DNA from: Prevotellaceae bacterium UBA3849
Lineage (GTDB): Bacteria > Bacteroidota > Bacteroidia > Bacteroidales > Bacteroidaceae
Assembly (NCBI GenBank): GCA_002392645.1
Contig: DGHL01000008.1
Coordinates: 1 to 39,254, forward strand
Direction of reading: 5' to 3'
DNA: 39,254 bases
The notes below the pieces were generated by a model. It was not told where the DNA came from. It searched no databases and saw only the letters and a program-made list of their open reading frames with translations. A program made the translations under genes and the position numbers. This document shows, in pieces, positions 31,375 to 39,215 of this stretch; position 1 is the stretch's first letter, and every line of letters starts with the position of its first letter.

Positions 31375-33519
31375 CTATTCCACCACATTGAAGTGGAATA
31401 CACATCCGTTCTTTCTGTTAGGGTCAGCGCCGGCAAACTGTGTGGAGTAAGGTTCACCCATATCTGGAGAGCAACCTACAAATCTGTGGTTCTTCAGCGA
31501 CATCAGCATGCAGTCGCCTCTCAGCATATCCTGCCACATAAACAGGCTCGCCTCTGTAGGCTCCTTTACGAGACGTACGTCACCAGAAAGTCCCAGTCCG
31601 GAGATTGTCATGTAACCCATGCCGTTCATACATTCAAGCATGACTTTGCCCTGGCCTTTGTCTATAACCTTAAACATACAATCCTTGCTGTCATATTCCC
31701 TGCTGCCTTTCTTGGCAGAATGGCAGAGGCCTCTCTTCATACCCCACATACGTGTGCCATTAGCCTTGTTCTCCAGTGTTATGACCTTGCCTGTCGGGAG
31801 ATTTGCACTTCTGTCCGCCATAGGTTCTTCTACGATGAAGTCGTCAAACTCGGCATAGCCACCCATTCTCTTGTCAGTGCCCTTTGCCGATGCCGTCAGC
31901 ATATTGTCTTGCGTTTTGTTAAAGCAGAACAGAGAATACCTGCTACCCTGGAAAGTCTTGAGTTGGTAAGGCAGACGCAGGGTGTCGCCGATGTCGGTGA
32001 ATGATTTCCCGTCAACGGAATAGCTGAACGAAGCCCACATCTCATCATAGTCACCTGTTACGCGTAGGTATATCTTGTCGTAAGCCTGTATGTCAGCATC
32101 TACTGTGCCGGTGCTCTGCTGCATGAAGCGCAGGCATTTGTGGTTGCCATCCTTGCAGACACCGATCCATGCGTAAGGCAGGTTTATAAGTCCCAGTCCG
32201 GCGACGTCACCGTCCTTCAGGTTCTTTGTGTATAAGGTTACGGTGGCAGATGATACCGGACCGATGCAGCGTTGCGTCAGTGTGTTTCTTGCCCAAAGGA
32301 AATTCTCTGCAGGCATGGCGTTCAGGCGCAGTCTGCCATTCTTCAAGGTCCATTTGCTGTCTATTGGTTCGTGGTTCCATTGCCATACCCTTTGCAGCTT
32401 TTTGCCGTTAAAGTCGTCGCAGCGTTCGTATGGTGCGTGAGGTGTTTCGGCTGCTTCGTTTCCAGTGTTAGGCTTAAACCATGTCCTAGGTGTCCTGCCT
32501 AGGTTACCTTCCAATCCAAACATAGGCCAGCCCTCATGCCATGTCACAGGGACAAGGCAGACGGTGCGTCCTACGGCAACGAAGTCGAGCATTGATACAG
32601 CCCACCATTCGCCTGAAGGAGTCTGCAGCATGCCGCCTTGGTGTACCGTGGCGCATCCTAATTCGTTGTTACCGGCTTCATTCACTTTGAACCTTACTCC
32701 GTCTTTCATGAAGTCGTTGCCTCTCGGCACGTTGCCTATAAGCGGAAATTTCTTAGTTCCCATTGATTCGCACGCACTTACCACGGTGGTCTCGTATGGA
32801 CCGAACAGGTTATCGGCGCGTGCACACTGCGAACGTCCCATCGGACTGTATTCAGCGCTTATTATGTAGTATTTCCCGTTAATCTTGTATGCATGGTGCC
32901 CCTCACCCATGGCAGAGCCTTTTGGTATGATAACCCTTTCGCTTCCTTCCACGTAGCCGGAGAAGTCTGGTTTGAACTGAGTCACCTTCACCTCGTCGTA
33001 GCCATGTATTGCCCATACCTTGCCGTCATCGTCAAACAATACTGACAGGTCGTATATGTGTCCGCCGAGGTTATGGTGTTTCCAAGGACCTTTCGCCGAA
33101 TTTGATGTAAACAGTTGCAGTCCGTTGCCGTTTACGTTGGTAAACACGTAGAACGTACCGTTGTTATAGCGTATCACAGGCGCCCATACACCCTGTCCGT
33201 ACACCTGCTTGCCATTTTGCAGGCGGAACTTGTCGTCAGGCAATACGTCCTCCCAGCGTTCGAAACAATAGCTTGCGAGGTCCCAGTTTACGAGGTCCTT
33301 ACTGTGCAGTATTACCAAACCCGGTGTGCAGTGCATCGTAGTGCCGGCAAGGTAATAGTCGTTGCCTACGCGTATCACGTCAGGGTCAGAAAACTCATCG
33401 TAGAACAGCGGATTGGTGTACGTGCCGTTACCGTTGTCAGCAGTCCACGACTTCGTTTGTGCGCTGGCGCATAGTGTTGCACAAATGTACAGCGACAAAG
33501 AAAGAAAGAATTTTTTCAT
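31375..33519 (-). CDS. Secreted glycoside hydrolase family 43 (xylosidase/arabinofuranosidase type)
   Basis: The 714-residue enzyme has a signal peptide (MKKFFLSLSLYICATLCASA). The GH43 five-bladed propeller (about 32-330) shows the three acidic residues expected for an inverting enzyme: Asp in FYDEFSDPDVIR (near 45), Asp in GHIYDLSVLFDDDGKVW (near 157) and Glu in AMGEGHHAYKI (near 205). A C-terminal beta-sandwich of the GH43 beta-xylosidase type follows (about 370-565; WQWNHEPIDSKWTLKNGRLR). The last 130 residues form a small beta-trefoil-like or fascin-like domain (KVITLENKANGTRMWGM, MGYMTISGLGLSGDV). The likely substrates are arabinoxylan side chains or xylo-oligosaccharides; the exact specificity cannot be read. 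It has its own promoter (33557-33587), divergent from ribD, and no polysaccharide-utilisation partners nearby. Confidence 0.92.
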   Translation of the reverse strand: MKKFFLSLSLYICATLCASAQTKSWTADNGNGTYTNPLFYDEFSDPDVIRVGNDYYLAGTTMHCTPGLVILHSKDLVNWDLASYCFERWEDVLPDDKFRLQNGKQVYGQGVWAPVIRYNNGTFYVFTNVNGNGLQLFTSNSAKGPWKHHNLGGHIYDLSVLFDDDGKVWAIHGYDEVKVTQFKPDFSGYVEGSERVIIPKGSAMGEGHHAYKINGKYYIISAEYSPMGRSQCARADNLFGPYETTVVSACESMGTKKFPLIGNVPRGNDFMKDGVRFKVNEAGNNELGCATVHQGGMLQTPSGEWWAVSMLDFVAVGRTVCLVPVTWHEGWPMFGLEGNLGRTPRTWFKPNTGNEAAETPHAPYERCDDFNGKKLQRVWQWNHEPIDSKWTLKNGRLRLNAMPAENFLWARNTLTQRCIGPVSSATVTLYTKNLKDGDVAGLGLINLPYAWIGVCKDGNHKCLRFMQQSTGTVDADIQAYDKIYLRVTGDYDEMWASFSYSVDGKSFTDIGDTLRLPYQLKTFQGSRYSLFCFNKTQDNMLTASAKGTDKRMGGYAEFDDFIVEEPMADRSANLPTGKVITLENKANGTRMWGMKRGLCHSAKKGSREYDSKDCMFKVIDKGQGKVMLECMNGMGYMTISGLGLSGDVRLVKEPTEASLFMWQDMLRGDCMLMSLKNHRFVGCSPDMGEPYSTQFAGADPNRKNGCVFHFNVVE

Positions 33520-33556
33520 AAAGTAAGTCTTATTGTGTTGGTGAAAAATGTAACTG

Positions 33557-33587
33557 CAAAGATAGTCAAACTATTTTGAATACGCAA
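33557..33587 (-). promoter_or_regulatory. Bacteroidota-type promoter for the GH43 gene
   Basis: On the minus strand TTG (33585-33587), a 20-nt spacer and TATCTTTG (33557-33564) precede the ATG at 33519, with a leader of about 30 nt. Confidence 0.72.
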
Positions 33588-33614
33588 ATAAATTATAAAA
33601 GTTAAGGTTTAATT

Positions 33615-33644
33615 TTGCAGTTTGGAAATTAATGCGTAACTTTG
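33615..33644 (+). promoter_or_regulatory. Bacteroidota-type promoter for the riboflavin operon
   Basis: TTG (33615-33617), a 19-nt spacer and TAACTTTG (33637-33644) put the start site near 33651. That is only about 14 nt before the TTG start of ribD. This leaves no room for an FMN (RFN) riboswitch between promoter and gene. Confidence 0.72.
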
Positions 33645-33664
33645 CACTTTAAAAATACAATAAA

Positions 33665-34861
33665 TTGGTAACTGACGACGACATTATATTATTGGAGCAG
33701 GCAATGCTCCTTGCGCAGCGAGGTGAGGGCCGTGTGAACCCTAACCCGCTTGTTGGAGCACTGATAGTGCGTGATGATGACGTGATAGCCCAGGGCTATC
33801 ATCATAGATGTGGCGACCTTCATGCGGAGCGTGAGGCTTTTCGTGATGCAGAGGAAAAAGGCGTTGACTGCGCAGGAGCCACCATGTATGTCACCCTTGA
33901 ACCATGCTGCCACCAAGGACAGCAACCGCCATGTACGGAGGCAATCATAGAGAAAGGCATAAGCCGCGTCGTCGTCGGACTTCTCGACCCTAACCCCCTT
34001 GTCTCAGGCAAAGGCGTTGAACTATTGCGCCAGGCGGGCATAGAGGTTGACGTTCTTGAACAAGCTGCCAGTACCGTATGTAGCGATATCATCGCTACTC
34101 TCATCAAGCAGTTGAAGACCCAGAACCGCGTATTCCTTAAATATATCACCACCGGTAAGCCTTGGATAACGGCTAAGTGGGCAATGACGCTCGACGGCAA
34201 GATCGCCACTACCACAGGTGACAGCAAGTGGATAACTGGTGAGAAAGCACGAGAGCACGTCCATCTCGTAAGGCGTAACCATACCGCCATACTCTGTGGC
34301 ATAGGCACGGTACTTGCCGACGATCCGATGCTCAATGTGCGCATATCTCCTGAAACACTGGAGGCATTAGATATAAAGGAACACATGCTGCGTCAGCCGG
34401 TGCGAATCGTTGCCGACCGTCAGGTGCGCATACCCATGGAGAGTCAGCTTGTGCGTACGGCACGTGAATACCCCCTCGTCGTAGCTTATGCCAATGGTGC
34501 CGACGAGGAAAAGCTGCAACTACTGCGCGATGCAGGCGTAGTGCTGTGGAACTGCAATACGCTCTCAGAACTCGTACAACGTGCAGGTGCAGAGAAGATA
34601 GACTCCATACTCCTTGAGAGCGGCGGCACCCTTAGTGAAGCATTGTTGCGTGAAGGGTTGATAGACGAGGTTATGGCATATATCGCACCAAAGATAATAG
34701 GAGGCAAAATGGCAAAGACACCTGTTGAGGGTGAAGGCGTGACCATCATGTCCGAAGCCATAGAACTCACCGACAGGACCATCACCACCATAGGTGAGGA
34801 TGTACTCATCTCAGGCTTGGTGAACAAGCAAGACCGTCCGTCACGAGTTGACAACATGTGA
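33665..34861 (+). CDS. ribD: Bifunctional riboflavin deaminase/reductase RibD
   Basis: RibD performs the second and third steps of the GTP branch: deamination of the pyrimidine, then NADPH-dependent reduction of the ribose. The N-terminal deaminase has its zinc ligands in DLHAEREAF (near 53) and TLEPCCHQGQQPPC (near 76-89). The C-terminal reductase begins at WITAKWAMTLDGKIATTTGD (near 168) and includes LLESGGTLSEALLREGLIDE. Length is 398 residues, slightly long for the family. No ATG or GTG is available near the family start; the frame opens with TTG at 33665 (MVTDDDIILLEQAM), a rare weak start. It is the first gene of the operon. Confidence 0.94.
   Translation: MVTDDDIILLEQAMLLAQRGEGRVNPNPLVGALIVRDDDVIAQGYHHRCGDLHAEREAFRDAEEKGVDCAGATMYVTLEPCCHQGQQPPCTEAIIEKGISRVVVGLLDPNPLVSGKGVELLRQAGIEVDVLEQAASTVCSDIIATLIKQLKTQNRVFLKYITTGKPWITAKWAMTLDGKIATTTGDSKWITGEKAREHVHLVRRNHTAILCGIGTVLADDPMLNVRISPETLEALDIKEHMLRQPVRIVADRQVRIPMESQLVRTAREYPLVVAYANGADEEKLQLLRDAGVVLWNCNTLSELVQRAGAEKIDSILLESGGTLSEALLREGLIDEVMAYIAPKIIGGKMAKTPVEGEGVTIMSEAIELTDRTITTIGEDVLISGLVNKQDRPSRVDNM
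34080..34098 (+). other. Hairpin motif inside ribD, twin of 35217-35235
   Basis: GTAGCGAT-ATC-ATCGCTAC is a perfect 8-bp palindromic stem within the SDIIAT codons. The sequence GCAGCGAT-ATC-ATCGCTGC in ribE (35217-35235) differs by one base in each arm, and pairing is kept. Confidence 0.4.
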
Positions 34862-34903
34862 TGGTCGTAACTCATACCCCATAACTCATAAATTGTCTCA
34901 CCA

Positions 34904-35746
34904 TTGTTTACAGGCATAATAGAAGAAATAGGAAAGGTTAAGAGCATTCGCCGTGGAGCAAAGTCGGTGATGCTTGAGATAGAGGCACAGACGGTGCTTC
35001 AGGGTACACAGGTCGGTGACAGTATAGCCACCAACGGAGTGTGCCTCACTGTCACGTCGCTGTCCTCTTCTGGCGCTCCTTCCCATGCGGTTGGTGTCCC
35101 TTCTTTAGCAGGCAGCGCCCCTTCTTTAACAGGCAGCGCCTCTTCTTTAACAGGCAGCGCCTCTTCCCATGCGGCTGGCGTCTCTTCTTTATCTGGCAGC
35201 GCCCCTTCCCTCGTAGGCAGCGATATCATCGCTGCAAAAACGAAAACAAAAACCAAGGCAACCTTCACTGCCGACGTAATGCCAGAGACCCTGAGCCGCA
35301 CATCCCTGGCACAGCTACAGCCAGGCAGTTTGGTAAACCTTGAGCGAGCCCTCTCATTGCAGACACGCCTGGGAGGCCATATCGTCTCTGGCCATATAGA
35401 CGGCACTGGCGTTATTGTCAACCGCACCATCGACGACACCGCCCTGTGGCTGTGGGTAGAATGCAAACCCTCCATCATGCGCTATATAATAGAAAAAGGT
35501 AGCATAACGATTCAGGGTGTCAGCCTTACGGTGGCAAGGGTCACGGAATCATCTTTCGCCGTATCTTTAATCCCTCATACGCAGGGAGCCACCACGCTCC
35601 ATGATGCCAAGGTCGGTGATGTCGTAAACCTCGAAAACGACATCATAGCCAAATACGTAGAGAAACTGATGCCGAATGGCAGCGAGTCATCCGGTCGCTC
35701 TGCTGATGAGAAGATAGACCTCTATCGCTCGTTTCTCATGAGTTGA
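34904..35746 (+). CDS. ribE: Riboflavin synthase (alpha subunit) with a repetitive insertion
   Basis: Riboflavin synthase dismutates two 6,7-dimethyl-8-ribityllumazine molecules to riboflavin. The start is the TTG at 34904, fixed by the invariant N-terminus MFTGIIEEIG. Both lumazine-binding barrels are present: GDSIATNGVCLTVTS (near 40) then FTADVMPETLSRTSL, and GGHIVSGHIDGTG (near 160) then VSLIPHTQGATTL. At 280 residues it is about 70-80 longer than usual. The excess is an insertion between VTSL and the strand ATFTADVMPET, containing seven heptapeptide units (residues 56-104) and a KTKTKTK run. The insertion sits in a loop of the first barrel, so the enzyme may stay active. It lies 42 nt after ribD. 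Confidence 0.92.
   Translation: MFTGIIEEIGKVKSIRRGAKSVMLEIEAQTVLQGTQVGDSIATNGVCLTVTSLSSSGAPSHAVGVPSLAGSAPSLTGSASSLTGSASSHAAGVSSLSGSAPSLVGSDIIAAKTKTKTKATFTADVMPETLSRTSLAQLQPGSLVNLERALSLQTRLGGHIVSGHIDGTGVIVNRTIDDTALWLWVECKPSIMRYIIEKGSITIQGVSLTVARVTESSFAVSLIPHTQGATTLHDAKVGDVVNLENDIIAKYVEKLMPNGSESSGRSADEKIDLYRSFLMS
35069..35215 (+). repeat. Seven 21-bp in-frame repeats inside ribE
   Basis: Seven consecutive 21-bp units encode SGAPSHA, VGVPSLA, GSAPSLT, GSASSLT, GSASSHA, AGVSSLS and GSAPSLV. Units 1-2 and 5-6 are similar as pairs (CTTCCCATGCGG in both), so a 42-bp block was also duplicated. All units keep the frame. Confidence 0.92.
35217..35235 (+). other. Hairpin motif at the end of the ribE repeats, twin of 34080-34098
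   Basis: GCAGCGAT-ATC-ATCGCTGC forms an 8-bp stem with a 3-nt loop and directly follows the last repeat unit. It matches the ribD hairpin except for one compensated base pair. Confidence 0.4.
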
Positions 35747-35820
35747 AGGTCAGGATATATTAAATATTGAAAAAAGGTAAAAAGAATAATAATTTATGCA
35801 TTCTGCATAAAGCATGAACT

Positions 35821-37041
35821 ATGACTGATTATAATACGATAGACGAAGCCCTTGAGGCTCTCCGTGCAGGCAAGTGCATACTTGTCATCGACGACCCCGA
35901 TCGTGAGAACGAGGGCGATCTTATCTGTGCGGCGCAGTTTGCCACTACAGAGAACGTCAATCTTATGGCATCGCTTGCCAAGGGACTCATCTGCATGCCG
36001 ATGAGTCGTCAGCTCTGCGAACGTCTTAACCTCCCTCAGATGGTGATGCACAATAGCGACAACCATCAAACGGCCTTCACCGTCAGCGTTGACCATATCT
36101 CTACCACCACCGGTATCTCTGCCGTAGAACGTGGCATTACGGCACGTGCCATAGCCGACCCTGCGTCTAAGCCTATCGACTTCCGTCGTCCGGGCCACAT
36201 GTTCCCTTTGCAGGCTCGCGATGGTGGTGTGCTCGTACGTTCTGGCCATACCGAGGCAACCGTTGACCTCTGCCGTTTGGCAGGACTCACCGAGGCTGGT
36301 CTTTGCTGTGAGATAATGCGCGAGGACGGCACCATGATGCGTACGCAGGAACTGCTGCAGTTGGCAAAGGAACACGACCTTGTTTGCGTAACCATCAAGT
36401 CACTCATTGAGTATCGTCGTCATACCGAAAAACTCATCGAGCGCATCACCGATGCAGAACTGCCTACCAAGTATGGCAACTTCCGCGCATACGGATATAT
36501 AAATAAGGTGACGGGCGAACACCATGTGGCCCTTGTCAAGGGCGACGTCACCACCCCCGAACCGGTACTGTGCCGTGTCCATTCAGAGTGTCTCACCGGC
36601 GATGCCTTCGGTTCCCTGCGCTGCGACTGCGGCGAACAGCTTGCCGAAGCCATGCGCCGCATAGAGAAGAAGGGTAGGGGAGTGCTCCTCTACCTGCGTC
36701 AGGAAGGCAGGGGCATAGGATTGATAAACAAGCTCCGCGCCTACAACCTGCAAGACCAGGGCATGGATACCGTAGAGGCAAACATAGCCCTCGGCTTCGC
36801 TGCCGACCTCCGTGAGTATGGTACAGGAGCAAGCATCCTCGCCGACCTCGGTATCAAAGACCTCATACTCATGACCAACAATCCGCTGAAGATAAGCGGC
36901 ATCGACGGCTTCGGCCTGAAGGTCGTAGGCAGGGAACCTATAGAGATGACCTGTAATGAGAAAGACGAGTTCTATATGTACACCAAGTACGCCAAGATGG
37001 GCCACCTCCTGCATATAAAGAACCCAAAAGAAAAGAAATAA
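35821..37041 (+). CDS. ribBA: Bifunctional DHBP synthase / GTP cyclohydrolase II
   Basis: This fused enzyme starts both branches of riboflavin synthesis. The N-terminal RibB half makes 3,4-dihydroxy-2-butanone 4-phosphate from ribulose-5-phosphate (DDPDRENEGDLICAAQF near 25; FTVSVDHISTTTGISA; FRRPGHMFPLQARDGGVLVR). The C-terminal RibA half opens GTP. Its three zinc-binding cysteines are in SECLTGDAFGSLRCDCGEQL (near 256, 267, 269), and REGRGIGLINKLRAYNLQDQ (near 300) is in the GTP site. Length is 406 residues, normal for the fusion. The ATG at 35821 fits the family start. After the TAA at 37039-37041 the same frame runs on through a 9-bp repeat tract (see 37045-37152). Confidence 0.96.
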   Translation: MTDYNTIDEALEALRAGKCILVIDDPDRENEGDLICAAQFATTENVNLMASLAKGLICMPMSRQLCERLNLPQMVMHNSDNHQTAFTVSVDHISTTTGISAVERGITARAIADPASKPIDFRRPGHMFPLQARDGGVLVRSGHTEATVDLCRLAGLTEAGLCCEIMREDGTMMRTQELLQLAKEHDLVCVTIKSLIEYRRHTEKLIERITDAELPTKYGNFRAYGYINKVTGEHHVALVKGDVTTPEPVLCRVHSECLTGDAFGSLRCDCGEQLAEAMRRIEKKGRGVLLYLRQEGRGIGLINKLRAYNLQDQGMDTVEANIALGFAADLREYGTGASILADLGIKDLILMTNNPLKISGIDGFGLKVVGREPIEMTCNEKDEFYMYTKYAKMGHLLHIKNPKEKK

Positions 37042-37044
37042 AAA

Positions 37045-37152
37045 TCTGATAATTCAGATCACTCCGAGTATTCCGAGTATTCCGAGTATTCCGATTACTC
37101 TGATTACTCTGATTACTCTGATTATTCCGATTACTCCGATCATTCCGACAAA
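37045..37152 (+). repeat. Twelve 9-bp tandem repeats directly after ribBA, in frame with it
   Basis: Twelve 9-bp units start at 37045 and end at 37152; consensus TCYGATTAY or TCCGAGTAT. Read in the ribBA frame, past its stop, they encode Ser-(Asp/Glu)-(Tyr/His/Asn) triplets, with the last unit SDK. The frame ends with TGA at 37171-37173, overlapping the ribH start. The units vary mostly at third codon positions. The tract occupies nearly the whole ribBA-ribH gap. Confidence 0.93.
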
Positions 37153-37169
37153 CAAACAGTTTACTTGAT

Positions 37170-37631
37170 ATGAAAAAGGTAGAAGGCGCACTGACCGCCC
37201 AGGGTCAGAAGATAGGCATCGTTGCCTCACGATTCAATGATTTCATAGTTACTCACCTCGTCAGCGGTGCCGAAGACTGCTTCGTACGTCATGGCGGCAA
37301 TAGTGACGACCTCACCCTCGCCCTTGTTCCGGGTGCATTTGAGATTCCTCTCACAGCACAGAAGATGGCAGAGTCAGGCAAGTATGACGCCGTAGTATGC
37401 CTCGGTGCAGTAATCCGTGGTGCAACCCCACACTTCGATATGGTGGCAAACGAGTCAGCCAAGGGCATCGCCCAGGCAGCCATGAAGTCAGGAATACCCG
37501 TCCTCAATGGCATCCTTACCACCGACAGCATAGAGCAGGCCGTAGAGCGTGCAGGTACCAAGGCAGGCAACAAAGGTGCTGACGCCATGCTCTCCGCCAT
37601 AGAGATGATAAACCTCAACAAAGGTTTGTAA
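37170..37631 (+). CDS. ribH: 6,7-dimethyl-8-ribityllumazine synthase
   Basis: Lumazine synthase condenses the products of the two riboflavin branches and usually forms 60-subunit or pentameric shells. The 153-residue length is typical. Signatures are SRFNDFIVTHLVSGA (near 20), LVPGAFEIPLTAQKM (near 53), GAVIRGATPHFDMVANESAK with the catalytic His (near 87), and NGILTTDSIEQAVERAGTKA. The start ATG at 37170 is followed by MKKVEGALTAQGQKIGIVAS, as in other Bacteroidota. It lies 17 nt beyond the 9-bp repeat tract and 56 nt before the DUF1846 gene. Confidence 0.96.
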   Translation: MKKVEGALTAQGQKIGIVASRFNDFIVTHLVSGAEDCFVRHGGNSDDLTLALVPGAFEIPLTAQKMAESGKYDAVVCLGAVIRGATPHFDMVANESAKGIAQAAMKSGIPVLNGILTTDSIEQAVERAGTKAGNKGADAMLSAIEMINLNKGL

Positions 37632-37687
37632 AACAGTCCAGTATGTTGCTGTATCACAGCAACCACCCCAAGCAAAACGCAAACATA

Positions 37688-39151
37688 ATGAAACAAGGAT
37701 TCGATAACGAAAAATACATACGCATCCAGTCAGAGCACATCAAGGAACGCATCCAGCAGTTCAAGGGCAAGCTTTACCTCGAACTCGGTGGCAAGCTCTT
37801 CGACGACCATCACGCCAGCCGTGTACTGCCAGGCTTCCAGCCCGACAGCAAACTGCGTATGTTCAGTAAGATCAGCGATCAGATAGAGATCGTCATCGTC
37901 ATCAGCGCGGAAGACATCGTAAAGAACAAAGTCCGCGCCGACCTTGGCATCACATACGACGAAGACGTACTGCGCCTCCGTGGCGAGTTTATCGCCCGCG
38001 GCTTCATGGTAGGCAGCGTCGTCATCACCCACTACAACGGACAGCACGCCGCCGACGACTTCCGCGTACGCCTCAAGCGTATGGGCATCAAGTCCTACGT
38101 ACATTATCTCATCGACGGCTATCCGCACAATGTCTCACTCATCGCCAGCGATGAAGGCTTCGGCAAGAACGACTATGTTGAGACCACCCGTCCGCTCGTC
38201 ATCGTCACCGCACCAGGTCCTGGCAGCGGCAAGATGGCAGTCTGCCTCTCGCAACTCTACAATGAGAACAAGCGCGGCATAGAGGCAGGCTATGCAAAGT
38301 TCGAGACCTTCCCCGTATGGTCACTGCCGTTGAAGCATCCAGTCAACATCGCCTACGAGGCAGCCACTGCCGACCTCAACGATGTCAACATGATCGACCC
38401 GTTCCATCTCGAGGCATACAACAAGATAGCTGTCAACTACAACCGTGACATCGAGATCTTCCCTGTCCTCAACGCACTCTTCGAGGGCATCTACGGAAAG
38501 AACCCATACAAGTCACCTACCGATATGGGTGTCAATATGGTAGGCTTCTGCATCAGCGACGACGACGCATGTTGCGAAGCATCAAAAGACGAGATTATAC
38601 GCCGTTACTACGATGCCACCAACAAGTTCGCCAACGGAGCCAACAACGAGGCAGAGGTGCAGAAGATACAACTGCTCTTCAATCAGGCAGGTATCAACAC
38701 CGACTACCGCAAGGTCACCGTGGCAGCCAAGCAGCGTAAGGAACAGTGCGGCAAGGCATGTGCCGCCATCGAACTCTCTGACGGCACCATCATAACCTCA
38801 GAAACCTCCGACCTCCTCGGACCAAGTGCGGCACTCATCCTCAATGCCACCAAATACCTTGCAGGCATCGACCATGACATCAAGCTCATACCACAGGCAA
38901 TGATCGAGCCTATACAGAAGACCAAGGTGGAATATCTCGGCGGCAACAACCCACGTCTCCACACCGACGAAGTCCTTGTCGCTTTGTCAGTCCTTTCCCA
39001 GGCAGACGAGAGCTGTCGCAAGGCCCTCGAGCAACTTCCCAAATTCCGTGGCTGTCAGGTTCACTCCACCGTCATGCTCTCAGAGGTTGACCGTAAGATC
39101 TTCAAGAAACTCGGCGTCGGTCTCTCTTGCGATCCGATAAAAAAGAAGTAA
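37688..39151 (+). CDS. DUF1846 (UPF0371) family protein
   Basis: From the ATG at 37688 the product has 487 residues, the usual length of the DUF1846/UPF0371 family. This conserved cytosolic family is of unknown biochemical function. Family landmarks are MKQGFDNEKYIRIQSEHIKE at the start, LELGGKLFDDHHASRVLPGF, VTAPGPGSGKMAVCLSQLYN (a Gly-rich loop suggesting nucleotide or phosphate binding, near 180), and VNMVGFCISDDDACCEASKD. An upstream ATG at 37643 would add 15 residues that no relative supports. It follows ribH at 56 nt without an evident terminator and may be transcribed with the rib operon. A role in flavin metabolism cannot be concluded from position alone. Confidence 0.93.
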   Translation: MKQGFDNEKYIRIQSEHIKERIQQFKGKLYLELGGKLFDDHHASRVLPGFQPDSKLRMFSKISDQIEIVIVISAEDIVKNKVRADLGITYDEDVLRLRGEFIARGFMVGSVVITHYNGQHAADDFRVRLKRMGIKSYVHYLIDGYPHNVSLIASDEGFGKNDYVETTRPLVIVTAPGPGSGKMAVCLSQLYNENKRGIEAGYAKFETFPVWSLPLKHPVNIAYEAATADLNDVNMIDPFHLEAYNKIAVNYNRDIEIFPVLNALFEGIYGKNPYKSPTDMGVNMVGFCISDDDACCEASKDEIIRRYYDATNKFANGANNEAEVQKIQLLFNQAGINTDYRKVTVAAKQRKEQCGKACAAIELSDGTIITSETSDLLGPSAALILNATKYLAGIDHDIKLIPQAMIEPIQKTKVEYLGGNNPRLHTDEVLVALSVLSQADESCRKALEQLPKFRGCQVHSTVMLSEVDRKIFKKLGVGLSCDPIKKK

Positions 39152-39193
39152 AGGGCGTACAGGACTCCCCACAAGGATAAAACATAGAATAAA

Positions 39194-39215
39194 GGTGGGT
39201 TCTAATAATTCCCAC
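39194..39215. repeat. 22-bp repeat, inverted relative of 1-22
   Basis: Reads GGTGGGTTCTAATAATTCCC plus AC, the reverse complement of bases 1-22 with one mismatch. It lies 42 nt after the DUF1846 stop, so both copies occupy positions just downstream of genes. Confidence 0.6.

Noticed and set aside
31375..33519. Polysaccharide utilisation locus around the GH43 and PL1 enzymes
   Set aside because: No SusC/SusD pair, hybrid two-component sensor or sugar transporter lies in the window; the enzymes sit among housekeeping genes.
33651..33665. FMN riboswitch upstream of the riboflavin operon
   Set aside because: The consensus promoter leaves about 14 nt of leader, and none of the conserved RFN segments is visible between 33540 and 33665.
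37045..37152. CRISPR array interpretation of the 9-bp repeats
   Set aside because: The units are contiguous with no spacers, far shorter than CRISPR repeats, and no cas gene is present.
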